DNA from: JBBIPA01 sp037443085
Lineage (GTDB): Bacteria > Chloroflexota > Dehalococcoidia > GIF9 > UBA5629
Assembly: GCA_037443085.1 (NCBI GenBank)
Contig: JBBIPA010000052.1
Location: forward strand, 1-12,186
Direction of reading: 5' to 3'
Length of the DNA: 12,186 nt
A program made the position numbers and the translations under genes. Within the stretch, counting starts at the first letter, position 1. Each line of letters starts with the position of its first letter. A model generated the notes under the pieces. It saw nothing but the letters and a program-made list of their open reading frames with translations, did not search any database and was not told where the DNA came from. Positions 1-7,781 of this stretch are shown in pieces.

Positions 1-196
1 AATGCTTCTTAAAGGCATAATCATTGCCGCCAGCACCACAACCAAGATGAAGTAAAGTTTTTACTTCGATTTTTGAATGCTCCTTGATGACATTACTAAA
101 CATCTCTGTTTCCTTTGCATAGTCATCAGGCGGAGCAATTATTGGTTCAGTCCAAGCAAGCTCACTGTATGCACGCCATTTAGTTCTGTTTTTCAT
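1..196 (-). CDS. Class I SAM-dependent methyltransferase, N-terminal part (cut by window edge)
   Basis: Only the first 65 codons are in the window; the frame stays open to base 1. The ATG at 194-196 is preceded by a GGGGGA ribosome binding site at about 5 bases spacing, which fixes the start. The protein begins MKNRTKWRAYSELAWTEPII and reaches a glycine-rich segment LLHLGCGAGGNDY at residues 48-60. That segment matches motif I (the SAM-binding loop) of Rossmann-fold class I methyltransferases. The WTEPIIAPPDDY stretch before it resembles the start of small-molecule methyltransferases of the Methyltransf_25/11 type. The substrate cannot be predicted because the rest of the gene is missing. It has the same orientation as the CPBP protease gene upstream, 146 bases away, and no clear terminator separates them. 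Confidence 0.72.
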   Translation of the reverse strand, partial: MKNRTKWRAYSELAWTEPIIAPPDDYAKETEMFSNVIKEHSKIEVKTLLHLGCGAGGNDYAFKKH

Positions 197-342
197 GTTC
201 CCCCATTAGCTTAGTTACAAACCGCTAGCAAAGGCACCGAAACCAACAAGACGCCCTAAAGTGCAGTTAGTATAGAAAAACTGGTTCCATCTGGATATTT
301 CTTATCAATATCTGAGCAAACTTAAGTCCCAATTACACCTTC

Positions 343-1161
343 TTAGCTTGGCAACCGGCGACGCAATACCCAGAAAACCACTGCCACAATCATCAGTACA
401 ACAGTAGTCACAACACCGAACTCACCTATGAGTAGTTTTGTAACGCCTGTATCTGTGGTGAGGGGGTTATAAAACTGTTGTATCCACAGGTTCTGAGCAG
501 TGTGAAAGAGCACTCCTGTCCATAAGCTACCAGAAATCAATCTGAGCCAGGCAGCAACAAATCCAGCGGACATCACCTGCAAAGTCAGCATCAGCAGACT
601 ATAAGCCATTCCTGCACTTTGGTGATAACCAACAAGTAGTACAAGCGGGTAATGCCATATCGCCCAGATAATGCCACTAATAAAGGCAGTAACAGTAAAG
701 TTCCTTGTCAGCTTATGAAGTTGTGGTATCAGATAGCCCCTCCACCCAATTTCCTCCCCCGCAGCAAAAGCTGCATGCACTAGAGTCCCCAGTAGTATGA
801 ACCCTAACAGGTTAACCGGGATAACCACAGTGCCAGCAAAGACCTTAAATGAGTATTCGCTGTTAATGCCACCTAACCCAGTAAGCCAGACAAGCCCATA
901 TGCAATGCCAGCGTACAGTATCGGAGTCAGGTAACTTATCACCCCATATCGGACACCTCCAAATTTCCAACCCATACCCTTAAGTGTCTTGTGAAATATC
1001 AGCATAGCAATAACCGCCGAAATGGCCGGACACCACATCACTAGAGCAATAAAATTAGCCTGGCGCGTGTTCAATATAATAAATACAGCAATTATAGTAA
1101 GAATAAAAGTCAGTACAAGGAAAGTTACCAGGCCATTTATTATCTGTCTTCTATTTTCCAT
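343..1161 (-). CDS. CPBP family intramembrane metalloprotease
   Basis: This is a polytopic membrane protein of the CPBP (CAAX protease and bacteriocin-processing, formerly Abi) family, related to Rce1. Counting from the ATG at 1161 (272 residues), the glutamate pair and arginine of the family sit in GEEIGWRGYL (E136, E137, R141). The second-motif histidine is H170 in IIWAIWHYP, and the third motif is HTAQN (H220, N224). All catalytic and metal-binding positions are therefore present. At least six hydrophobic segments are visible, starting with LVTFLVLTFILTIIAVFIIL. An in-frame ATG at 1191 would add ten residues, but the ATG at 1161 has an AAGGA site seven bases upstream. A TATAAT box covers the 1191 codon, so 1161 is preferred. 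Family roles include prenyl-protein processing, peptide maturation and self-immunity; the substrate here is unknown. Confidence 0.9.
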   Translation of the reverse strand: MENRRQIINGLVTFLVLTFILTIIAVFIILNTRQANFIALVMWCPAISAVIAMLIFHKTLKGMGWKFGGVRYGVISYLTPILYAGIAYGLVWLTGLGGINSEYSFKVFAGTVVIPVNLLGFILLGTLVHAAFAAGEEIGWRGYLIPQLHKLTRNFTVTAFISGIIWAIWHYPLVLLVGYHQSAGMAYSLLMLTLQVMSAGFVAAWLRLISGSLWTGVLFHTAQNLWIQQFYNPLTTDTGVTKLLIGEFGVVTTVVLMIVAVVFWVLRRRLPS

Positions 1162-1189
1162 ATTACCGTCCTTGTATTGTGTGAAAAGC

Positions 1190-1195
1190 ATTATA
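1190..1195 (-). promoter_or_regulatory. Possible -10 box for the CPBP protease gene
   Basis: A perfect TATAAT reads leftwards here, about 30 bases before the preferred ATG at 1161, leaving room for the AAGGA ribosome binding site. No good -35 hexamer lies 17 bases upstream. That position is instead covered by the inverted repeat at 1215-1237. Weak call. Confidence 0.3.
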
Positions 1196-1214
1196 ATACA
1201 TGAATCAATTACCG

Positions 1215-1237
1215 TGCACTTTCCGCTACAAAGTGCA
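1215..1237. repeat. 8-bp inverted repeat upstream of the CPBP gene
   Basis: TGCACTTT (1215-1222) and AAAGTGCA (1230-1237) are perfect inverted copies separated by seven bases. The repeat lies in the divergent region between the protease and permease genes and overlaps where a -35 element for the protease would be. It could be a repressor or activator operator, or a simple hairpin. No binding protein can be named. Confidence 0.4.
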
Positions 1238-1307
1238 GGGCGTACAGGGATATACTTCAGGCGGGTGACCTTTTGCTAAAAAGCGAATGAGGCTTGAAAC
1301 AACAGGC

Positions 1308-1336
1308 TTGCATATGACTTTGGAACTTAGTAGAAT
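1308..1336 (+). promoter_or_regulatory. Candidate promoter for the permease gene
   Basis: TTGCAT (1308-1313) and TAGAAT (1331-1336) are separated by exactly 17 bases. The -10 matches consensus at five of six positions and the -35 only at the TTG. Transcription would start near 1343, giving a leader of about 115 bases that contains both hairpins at 1377-1401 and 1427-1450. Confidence 0.3.
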
Positions 1337-1376
1337 AGCTTTAAGAGTGAAATAGAATGTAAATATAGCTCCAACG

Positions 1377-1401
1377 GAAGTTGGCTCTCAGAGCCAACTT
1401 C
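1377..1401 (+). repeat. Perfect 12-bp stem hairpin in the permease leader
   Basis: GAAGTTGGCTCT (1377-1388) and AGAGCCAACTTC (1390-1401) are perfect inverted copies around a single base, so an RNA would close a stem of about ten pairs with a small loop. No T-tract follows (CTTGCGCATC). It is therefore not a canonical intrinsic terminator for the + strand, although it could slow or protect transcripts. Confidence 0.6.
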
Positions 1402-1426
1402 TTGCGCATCAGGTGGTGAGAAGAAG

Positions 1427-1450
1427 GGCTGGCACATAGAAGTGCCAGCC
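1427..1450 (+). repeat. Perfect 9-bp stem hairpin ending 7 bases before the permease ATG
   Basis: GGCTGGCAC (1427-1435) and GTGCCAGCC (1442-1450) pair perfectly around the six-base loop ATAGAA. The 3' arm covers the place where a ribosome binding site for the ATG at 1458 should be, and no purine-rich site is seen outside it. The hairpin could limit translation of the permease, or be a terminator-like element with a poor T-tract (TTGCTAT). Confidence 0.55.
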
Positions 1451-1457
1451 TTGCTAT

Positions 1458-2697
1458 ATGATCTCAATAGTAATCCTAGTTATCGTCTTTATCCTGATAG
1501 CCGTAAGACAATTAGGCAATATTCGGCTCCAGATATGGCAGATAATGCTCCTCGGTGCTGGTGGGGTGCTGATTACCGGACAAATATCTTACTCTGAGGC
1601 TCTGGGAGCCATCAACCTCGATGTTATGCTCTTCCTTTTCGGCGTCTTCATCATCGGTCAGGCGCTGGAGGAAAGCGGCTATCTCGCCCAGTTGTCCTAC
1701 ACGTTCTTCAAAAGAGCAAAATCCGTGAGTACCCTGATACTTTACATCTTGTTTGGCATGGGCATGCTCTCTGCCTTTTTAATGAATGATACAGTGGCAA
1801 TAATCGGCACACCGGTAGTGCTTGCCCTTGCCAAAAACAACGACCTTGAGCCTAAGATGCTGTTACTCTCGCTGGCTTTTGCTATCACGATAGGGAGTGT
1901 CACAAGCCCCATCGGCAACCCGCAGAATTTACTTATCGCCCTACACGNNNNNNNNNNNNNNNNNNNCCTTCATCACCTTCCTCAAGTTCCTACTGCTGCC
2001 CACACTCATCAACCTATTGGTGGCATATCTGCTGCTGCGAGTTGTTTACCGCAGGCATTTTCACCATCGAACGCTGGACCATACGCCCTCGATGATAAAA
2101 GATGCTAAGCTAGCTACACTGTGCAAAGCCTCTTTAATCACGCTTTTTGTTCTGGTGGTGGTAAAAATAGCCATGGTGCTTATCAGCGTAAGCTTTGATT
2201 TCAAGTTGACCTATATTGCGCTTGTTTCCGCTCTACCCATCATCTTTTTCAGTCATAGAAGGTTCCAGGTCATCAAAAAAATTGACTGGTTCACGCTTAT
2301 TTTCTTCGCTGCCATGTTCGTCCTTATGGAGAGCGTGTGGCAGTCAGGTTTCTTCCAGTCCGCCATCAATGCCTTGCATCTGGAACTCACTTCAATAGGT
2401 GCAATATTGGGCATCAGCACTGTGTTAAGCCAGCTCATCTCCAATGTCCCGCTGGTGGCGTTGTATTTGCCAATCTTAAATCACCTGTCAATCTCTGCAA
2501 AGGAATTGATAGCGCTGGCGGCTGGTAGCACCATTGCCGGCAACTTGACCATCCTTGGTGCTGCCAGCAATGTGATAATAATACAGAACGCAGAAAAGCG
2601 GGGGGAGACCATCACCTTCTTTGAATTTGTGAAGTTAGGCGTGCCGCTGACAGTTCTTAACCTGTTAATCTACTGGCTATTCCTCTCATTCTGCTGA
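1458..2697 (+). CDS. ArsB/SLC13-type anion permease, interrupted by an assembly gap
   Basis: One gene of about 412 residues is split by 19 Ns at 1948-1966. The left part (163 residues, frame of the ATG at 1458) has hydrophobic segments ISIVILVIVFILIAV and VMLFLFGVFIIGQAL. It then carries the family signatures FLMNDTVAIIGTPVVLAL (residues 107-124) and SPIGNPQNLLIA (150-161), typical of the ion transporter superfamily (ArsB, NhaD, SLC13/CitM). The right part continues from FITFLKFLLLPTLINLL at 1969 to the TGA at 2695-2697. It includes the second inverted half, with SQLISNVPLVALYLPIL and GSTIAGNLTILGAASNVIII. The two parts are in different frames only because the N run is 19 long; a true gap whose length is a multiple of three would join them. 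An upstream in-frame stop at 1437 leaves ATG 1458 as the only start, without a clear ribosome binding site. The transported anion is unknown, and no arsenic genes are nearby. Confidence 0.85.
1948..1966. other. Assembly gap (19 N)
   Basis: The run of unknown bases lies inside the permease gene, just after the conserved SPIGNPQN loop. The flanking reading frames disagree by one base, so the estimated gap size is wrong by at least one (18 or 21 would restore the frame). It is an assembly artefact, not evidence of a pseudogene. Confidence 0.95.
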
Positions 2698-3007
2698 TTC
2701 GGCAGTCCCCAAAAGGAGCTCATAAATAACTCACCGGCAGATGCCGCCAAGACATCGGCAATTTCTTGGTAATCACGCCAGGACGCTTAGTCTGCCCTTG
2801 TTGGACATTATGAGTGAGTGTGCAACTGAATCTTGATAAGATAGTCGGCAATCAAACTATAACTACAGATGTAAACTCTGGTTCTCTTTGCTACCCTGAA
2901 TGTTTCAGTTAAGTACAGAGGATCAGATTCTTGCGCTATCTCTCATTTCATCCGCAGAGGAATAACAAGTTCAAACTTGGGGTTTCTATAGAGAAGGTAC
3001 TAAGAGG
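2698..3007. other. Intergenic region between convergent permease and pyruvate kinase genes
   Basis: These 310 bases hold no supported gene. CAAGTTCAAACTTG at 2966-2979 is a short palindrome 29 bases beyond the pyk stop, without a T-tract. On the minus strand a short open stretch (2673-2786, no start codon) reads WRDYQEIADVLAASAG, which recalls a helix-turn-helix but is too short to call. No clear terminator is visible for either flanking gene. Confidence 0.4.
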
Positions 3008-4447
3008 TTATACAATTATTTCCACCTTCAGCAGGTTTGTAGTACCGGCAGTCGCAACTGGTACGCCTCCAGTGATGATTATCAGATCCTCTGGTTTGGT
3101 TAATCCCAAACTCTTAGTCAACTCTGCAGCGCTAGAGAAAAGATGGTGAACGGATGAAGGAGCCTCCAACACACGAACCGGATAAACACCCCAGTATAGC
3201 AGTAACCTGCCACAGATGACTTGGTCTGGGGTAATGCCGATTATAGGTACCCGCGGACGGTACTTGGAAACTCGCCTGGTCGTACTGCCCGACTGGGTGA
3301 AGGCGACTATAGCCTTAGCGCCCAGTGCTTCCGCCGTGTGGCACGCGCTATAACTGATGAGCTCATCTGTTTTCCGTTCAATCCAAGAGCTTCGCTCACT
3401 TAGCATAAGCTCATAAGGAAGCTTTTTCTCTGTCTCAACGGCAATCTTGGCCATGATTTTTGTTGCCGCTAATGGATACTTGCCGATAGATGTCTCCGCA
3501 GACAGCATAATGGCATCGCTGCCATCGTATATGGCGTTGGCAACATCGGTTACCTCGGCCCGGGTAGGACGCATCGCACTTACCATTGATTCGAGCATCT
3601 GTGTGGCGGTGATCACCGGTTTTCCTGCCTTATTGCATTTTTTGATGATATCCTTTTGTACCAGAGGAACACGTTCCAGAGAGATATCTACGCCAAGATC
3701 TCCCCGCGCTACCATGATACCATCACTTTCTAAAAGAATATTGTCAAAATCACGTACTGACTGGCCCCGCTCAATCTTGGAAATAATGGGAATGCCTGCG
3801 CCGTTTTTACGCAGAATTTCCCTGACTGCGGAAACGTCTTCAGCACTACTGATGAATGAGAGCGCCAGATAATCTGGTTTTTGCCCTATGGAGAAAAGAA
3901 GATGTTCTCTCAAGTTATCGGTAATAAATGGTAATGAAGTCGGCATTCCAGGGACCGCTAGCCCGCGTTTCTCCGTAAGGATGCCTCCTACAATCACCTT
4001 ACACCTTACCTCGCTGCTCGTTTTCTCCAAGACTTTCAGTTGTATTGCTCCATCATCCAGCAAAACAGTATCGCCAGGCTTCACGTCCTGAGGTAGATTG
4101 GGCAAGTTAACCGGAACCAGCGTTTCATCTCCTTCCACGTCCCTAATCGTGAGCGTGACTGAGCACCCTTTTCTCAGTGTAGCTTTGCCCTCTTTGAGTC
4201 TTCCGGTGCGGTATTTGGGGCCCGGTAAATCCATCAGAATAGCCACCTCGACTCCCAGCCGCTGACTAATCTTTCTCACTGCCTTGACTGACTTTGCATG
4301 TGTTCTATGCGTCCCGTGAGATAGATTGAGCCGGGCCATGTTCATCCCGCTCCGTATAAGGCGCTCTATTAGTGAGGTCGAATCTGTCGCCGGACCGATG
4401 GTGCATACTATCTTAGTCCGTCTTTTCAGAAAAGCTGGCTGCCTCAT
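3008..4447 (-). CDS. pyk: Pyruvate kinase
   Basis: It converts phosphoenolpyruvate and ADP to pyruvate and ATP, the last step of glycolysis, in the cytoplasm. The 479 residues cover a complete enzyme without the extra C-terminal PEP-utiliser domain found in many Firmicutes. Visible motifs are RTKIVCTIGPAT (10-21), MARLNLSHG (37-45, with the active-site R39, N41 and S43), and DLPGPKYRTG (73-82). The PROSITE active-site signature IPIISKIERGQSV follows at 219-231, with catalytic K224 and metal ligand E226. Next come MVARGDLGV (245-253, metal ligand D250), TATQMLES (280-287) and DGSDAIMLSAETSIGKYP (308-325). The C-terminal domain has FTQSGSTTRRVSKYRP and ends GTTNLLKVEIIV. The residue equivalent to rabbit Glu117 is Lys78, which in this family goes with potassium-independent catalysis. 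The ATG at 4447 fits the usual N-terminus, although no strong ribosome binding site precedes it. Confidence 0.97.
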   Translation of the reverse strand: MRQPAFLKRRTKIVCTIGPATDSTSLIERLIRSGMNMARLNLSHGTHRTHAKSVKAVRKISQRLGVEVAILMDLPGPKYRTGRLKEGKATLRKGCSVTLTIRDVEGDETLVPVNLPNLPQDVKPGDTVLLDDGAIQLKVLEKTSSEVRCKVIVGGILTEKRGLAVPGMPTSLPFITDNLREHLLFSIGQKPDYLALSFISSAEDVSAVREILRKNGAGIPIISKIERGQSVRDFDNILLESDGIMVARGDLGVDISLERVPLVQKDIIKKCNKAGKPVITATQMLESMVSAMRPTRAEVTDVANAIYDGSDAIMLSAETSIGKYPLAATKIMAKIAVETEKKLPYELMLSERSSWIERKTDELISYSACHTAEALGAKAIVAFTQSGSTTRRVSKYRPRVPIIGITPDQVICGRLLLYWGVYPVRVLEAPSSVHHLFSSAAELTKSLGLTKPEDLIIITGGVPVATAGTTNLLKVEIIV

Positions 4448-4484
4448 AGTTTAATACTCTATACTGCTCAGGATAAGCAGATAC

Positions 4485-4532
4485 CCACGGTCAAAAACCG
4501 TGGAACTCTCGCCCTTCAGGAGTTTACTCCAC
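4485..4532 (-). promoter_or_regulatory. Structured leader upstream of pyk with two competing hairpins
   Basis: In plus-strand coordinates CCACGGT (4485-4491) pairs with ACCGTGG (4497-4503) around CAAAA. GTGGAACTC (4500-4508) can instead pair with GAGTT (4520-4524) and, across a four-base bulge, CCAC (4529-4532). Both structures use bases 4500-4503, so they exclude each other. The region lies between the predicted pyk promoter and its ATG. Neither stem is followed by a T-tract in the transcribed direction. It could be a leader switch, or the subterminal hairpin of a decayed IS200/IS605-type element, whose ends often carry similar CCCACGG stems. Confidence 0.35.
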
Positions 4533-4560
4533 AGTGTGATAACATAACTTAATTAAGTCC

Positions 4561-4589
4561 AATATACTCTATCAAAAGGCAGATAACAA
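4561..4589 (-). promoter_or_regulatory. Candidate promoter for pyk
   Basis: Reading leftwards, TTGTTA (4584-4589) and TATATT (4561-4566) are separated by 17 bases and match consensus at four and five of six positions. Transcription would start near 4554, giving a leader of about 107 bases that includes the hairpins at 4485-4532. Confidence 0.35.
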
Positions 4590-4711
4590 ATATTTGGCAA
4601 GCAATGATATTTCGTTTCGGCCTCATTATTGTTTGTAGCGCTATTGCACACTTGTCAGAAATGTTCAGCCATAAAATCAGTTGATAAATATAGCGCCTGT
4701 TGTTTTTGGTT

Positions 4712-7700
4712 CTAGACGGTTTGCGAAAGAATTTCTTTTACTAAATCGTCAATTTCAGCTAGTTCTGCCGCTAAATGCTCTCTTACTTTGTTACGCAGCA
4801 AGCCGATTGACTTGCCAGTTAGCTCTAGTTTGGCAACCTTCTCGTGGCATTCTTTGGATAGTTCTACCAGTTTCCGATGCTTTACATCCTCAGGGTCAAA
4901 CTTAGGGATAGGAACTACCTCAAAGGGACGGCGGTGTATATGCCTTGCGCCCCATTGCCCTCGGGTCTGGTAAGGCTTAATTGTCTCGTCCACATAAGCG
5001 GCGTTAAGGAAGGCACATAAATAGTGGGCTTCTATGTCATCTTTTGTCTGGTAGTAGTATGTATCTGCATCGGCAGCGAAGCCCTGGACGGGCAGTCCTG
5101 TTTTTAGTAGTGGCGGTGATATAACACAGGAAGCTAGGTTAGTACCGGCTGTGTTATAGACAACGGTGTGGTAGCCAATAGGATGCTGACAGGTTAGTAA
5201 ATGCTGGTAATCTAGCCTTGAATAGGGGTTTTCGGGGCTGCGTTCTTTTCGTCCACCAATCCATAATGCCTCAACCTTATTCAGCCATTCATAGAGACTG
5301 GAGTGCCCTTTCCCCAGAGCTATCTCTTTGTTTACCATGCTCAGTCCGGTTGGTTTAGCTTCTATTGGCAGAATTACTAGACTCAGCTCAGTATAGCCAA
5401 ATGGCAGCAGTTGCCTGCCCAGCATAGTAGCATATAAATATTGCGCCTCAACCTCACCTTTAAGATAAATATTCTGCCATGGTTTCTTGGCGGTTCTTTG
5501 TGTTTCCGGGGGGGTTTCAATAATAGGCCTTGCCTGATTGATACCAAAGGTGCTGGCAATAGGCTGAACAAACCACAGACTGCGCGGCACGATGGTAGCA
5601 CCCTCTTTTATGTTTTTGAGATATGGGCTGGGGGTAACGGTTGGCGGAAAGAGCTTATCGATAGGCAACCTCTTCCTGGTAAATTGCAGTTTTTCTTTTG
5701 CCTCAGACCACTTCAAATTTTTCTTGGGGAGAGTGCCTTTGAGAACAAGCCTTGCCACTGTCTCTGCTTGGCTATTTCTTCGGCCAATCAAGACACAGGC
5801 GGGGACATTAAAAAGAGGCGAGACCTCCTCAGCATCCAGCATCTTTTCAACCCTCAGTGGTGGAAGCTGGTAACCCTTAAGTAGCTCCTGAAAGCGCTGG
5901 TGCTGCTTGGCGCCGGTGAGTACACTGCGGGGCATAACAAAGGCAATTGTCCCACCTTTTTTGAGATAGGCATCGGCAGAGAGGGTGAAAAACAGGGTCG
6001 CCGCTTCCATGTGCGTGAAGAGTTTGACCTCTTTACGGCTTAATAACCCGTAGCTGAAAACAAGCTGCTTGACCTGTTTTTGATAGCCCGGGTCAGTGAT
6101 ATATCGGTATGATAGCCATGGTGGATTGCCGGCGACAATATCAAACGGATGCTGGTGCAGATAGGCTGGACGGTAGTAGTTTTTCAGGATAAAAGCCCAG
6201 ATGGTGTCTTTGCCTTCTTTTACCAGTTTTCTCATCAGTCGCAGATTAGGCCGCCATAAATATGCCATGTCCTTATGTCCCTGGCTTTCAAGAAATGCTG
6301 AAAAACCATTAAGGGCGATATCCTCGCGACCACTGACGTACTTCCTCATGGCATCAATTACTCCATCCAGTAAAGCTGGCTCGCCAGCCATGTACCTGGG
6401 AATGTTGAAGAAATGTTCCCCTTCGGCTCTAATGCTAATAAGCTCGCCGCCGCTCGGTTCCACTGCCTGAAGCGAGTCAGCCATATACACAGGTAGCACA
6501 ACGGTTTTACCATAATCACTCAGGTCAGGGGCCAGAGCCAGAACATAGTTGACCTTACTGATGGTAACTGCCAACGGATGCACGTCAACGCCAACAATAT
6601 TTTGAAGAGCCTTATTTACAAGGGTTGCACCTTTGAGGCCTTGCTCCCTTAACAACCGTATAGCTATAAAGAGAAACGTGCCAGACCCACAAGTAAGGTC
6701 AAGCAGCCTCTTATCTTTGTCAAAGCCTGCTTCTCGCAGAGTCACTTCAGCTAGCCAGTCCGGGGTATAGACCTCACCAAGGTCGTGCTTGGTCTCCCGG
6801 TCAACCAGATTTTCATAGAGTTCTTTGAGAAGATCTTCATCCACTTTGGTCAGGTCGTAGACCGCCAGATGCCGTTCCAAACCACGTAGAAGTCCAAGCG
6901 CCTCCTTCTCTAAAGTGGGGGCCAGCACCCAACAGAAAAAGTCGTCCTCGCCCAGGTTAGGTAGATTGGTAAAGGCTTTGCCGGTTATGATTTCTGAGAG
7001 TTGTTGACCCTTCGGACGCTTCTTAAATAAGGCTGCATAGGTAAGCAGCTTTACTAATAGTGACAAATAGGTATGCCGCAGAAAAAGCTCGTTCCGAGCG
7101 ACACTATGACCATAGGCTTTAGCCAGTAGCTTATCCCACTCGTTAAATTTCACCTGGCAGGAAGGATTTTGCTTGGCGGAGTTCAGCATTTGGCCAAGGC
7201 TATACAAAGAGGAATTAAAAACAAGACTGGTATCTCCAAACCTCTTCACAACATCCTGCGAGGTGGGTACCATTTCCTTTTCAGAAAATAGAAAGGCATC
7301 AAACCAGATGAAAGCATCTTCGATAGAAAGCTTTTCCAGATTGACTTCGTCTATTTTTGCCAGACCGTCATCATGAAGAATATGTACCTCGAAGAGGAAA
7401 CCGTCGGTAAGTACACCGAAGTAGACTTGTTTATTGCCAAGGGAACGAAGGTAGCGTTCCAGTTCATCTTTACCTTTGTCCCTTTCTATTTTAAGGTCGC
7501 GCTTGAATTCAAAAACGATGTCTTGGTAAAGGGCGTCAATGCTGCCTCTCAGCGTGGCTCCTTTTACACCCTTTTCAAGTTCAACATCTCCCGGGTCAAC
7601 GTTAAAACTCTTTCTGGCGAAATCAATAAAGACTGACCGGAGATAGTCATGAGAAGCCCCTTTATTTTTAGCTTCTCTGATTTTGGAGAGGTAATTCTTA

Positions 7701-7741
7701 AAGTGGGACTCGAAAGGCTGCAAACTCGTGCCTCTATGCAT
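4712..7741 (-). CDS. Type IIG-like restriction-modification enzyme (fused endonuclease, N6-adenine methylase and specificity domain)
   Basis: The 1009-residue protein appears to combine cutting, methylation and DNA recognition in one chain. Residues 1-150 look like a PD-(D/E)xK nuclease of the type I R-subunit N-terminal kind: SIDALYQDIVFEFKRD gives D69, E78 and K80, followed by KQVYFGVLTDG (104-114). A helical linker leads to the methylase. There, GEVYTPDWLA (322-331) precedes motif I DLTCGSGTFLF (348-358) for SAM binding and GVDVHPLA (384-391). The catalytic NPPW lies at 539-542, as in gamma-type N6-adenine methylases (Eco57I/TaqI group). Residues from about 700 to 950 should hold the target-recognition domain, ending with the TaqI-like QTRGQWGARHIHRRPFEVVP. 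A coiled helix finishes the chain. The ATG at 7741 is the furthest upstream possible, since an in-frame stop lies three codons before it. No separate methylase or specificity gene is adjacent, which fits a self-contained enzyme. A BREX PglX-like methylase is less likely, because no other BREX genes are present. Confidence 0.88.
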   Translation of the reverse strand: MHRGTSLQPFESHFKNYLSKIREAKNKGASHDYLRSVFIDFARKSFNVDPGDVELEKGVKGATLRGSIDALYQDIVFEFKRDLKIERDKGKDELERYLRSLGNKQVYFGVLTDGFLFEVHILHDDGLAKIDEVNLEKLSIEDAFIWFDAFLFSEKEMVPTSQDVVKRFGDTSLVFNSSLYSLGQMLNSAKQNPSCQVKFNEWDKLLAKAYGHSVARNELFLRHTYLSLLVKLLTYAALFKKRPKGQQLSEIITGKAFTNLPNLGEDDFFCWVLAPTLEKEALGLLRGLERHLAVYDLTKVDEDLLKELYENLVDRETKHDLGEVYTPDWLAEVTLREAGFDKDKRLLDLTCGSGTFLFIAIRLLREQGLKGATLVNKALQNIVGVDVHPLAVTISKVNYVLALAPDLSDYGKTVVLPVYMADSLQAVEPSGGELISIRAEGEHFFNIPRYMAGEPALLDGVIDAMRKYVSGREDIALNGFSAFLESQGHKDMAYLWRPNLRLMRKLVKEGKDTIWAFILKNYYRPAYLHQHPFDIVAGNPPWLSYRYITDPGYQKQVKQLVFSYGLLSRKEVKLFTHMEAATLFFTLSADAYLKKGGTIAFVMPRSVLTGAKQHQRFQELLKGYQLPPLRVEKMLDAEEVSPLFNVPACVLIGRRNSQAETVARLVLKGTLPKKNLKWSEAKEKLQFTRKRLPIDKLFPPTVTPSPYLKNIKEGATIVPRSLWFVQPIASTFGINQARPIIETPPETQRTAKKPWQNIYLKGEVEAQYLYATMLGRQLLPFGYTELSLVILPIEAKPTGLSMVNKEIALGKGHSSLYEWLNKVEALWIGGRKERSPENPYSRLDYQHLLTCQHPIGYHTVVYNTAGTNLASCVISPPLLKTGLPVQGFAADADTYYYQTKDDIEAHYLCAFLNAAYVDETIKPYQTRGQWGARHIHRRPFEVVPIPKFDPEDVKHRKLVELSKECHEKVAKLELTGKSIGLLRNKVREHLAAELAEIDDLVKEILSQTV

Positions 7742-7752
7742 ATTACAAGCTT

Positions 7753-7781
7753 ATGATACATGAGCTAAGAGGATTAGGCAA
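7753..7781 (-). promoter_or_regulatory. Candidate promoter of the restriction-modification gene, giving a near-leaderless mRNA
   Basis: Reading leftwards, TTGCCT (7776-7781) and TATCAT (7753-7758) are separated by 17 bases and match consensus at four and five positions. Transcription would start around 7746, about five bases before the ATG at 7741. This agrees with the absence of a ribosome binding site and suggests leaderless translation. Confidence 0.45.

Noticed and set aside
3447..3872. 141-codon + strand frame inside pyk
   Set aside because: It is the complementary shadow of strongly conserved pyruvate kinase motifs.
4638..4696. Inverted pair GCGCTAT / ATAGCGC downstream of the restriction-modification gene
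   Set aside because: Seven bases with a 45-base spacer is within chance expectation, and no T-tract follows, so it is not called a terminator.
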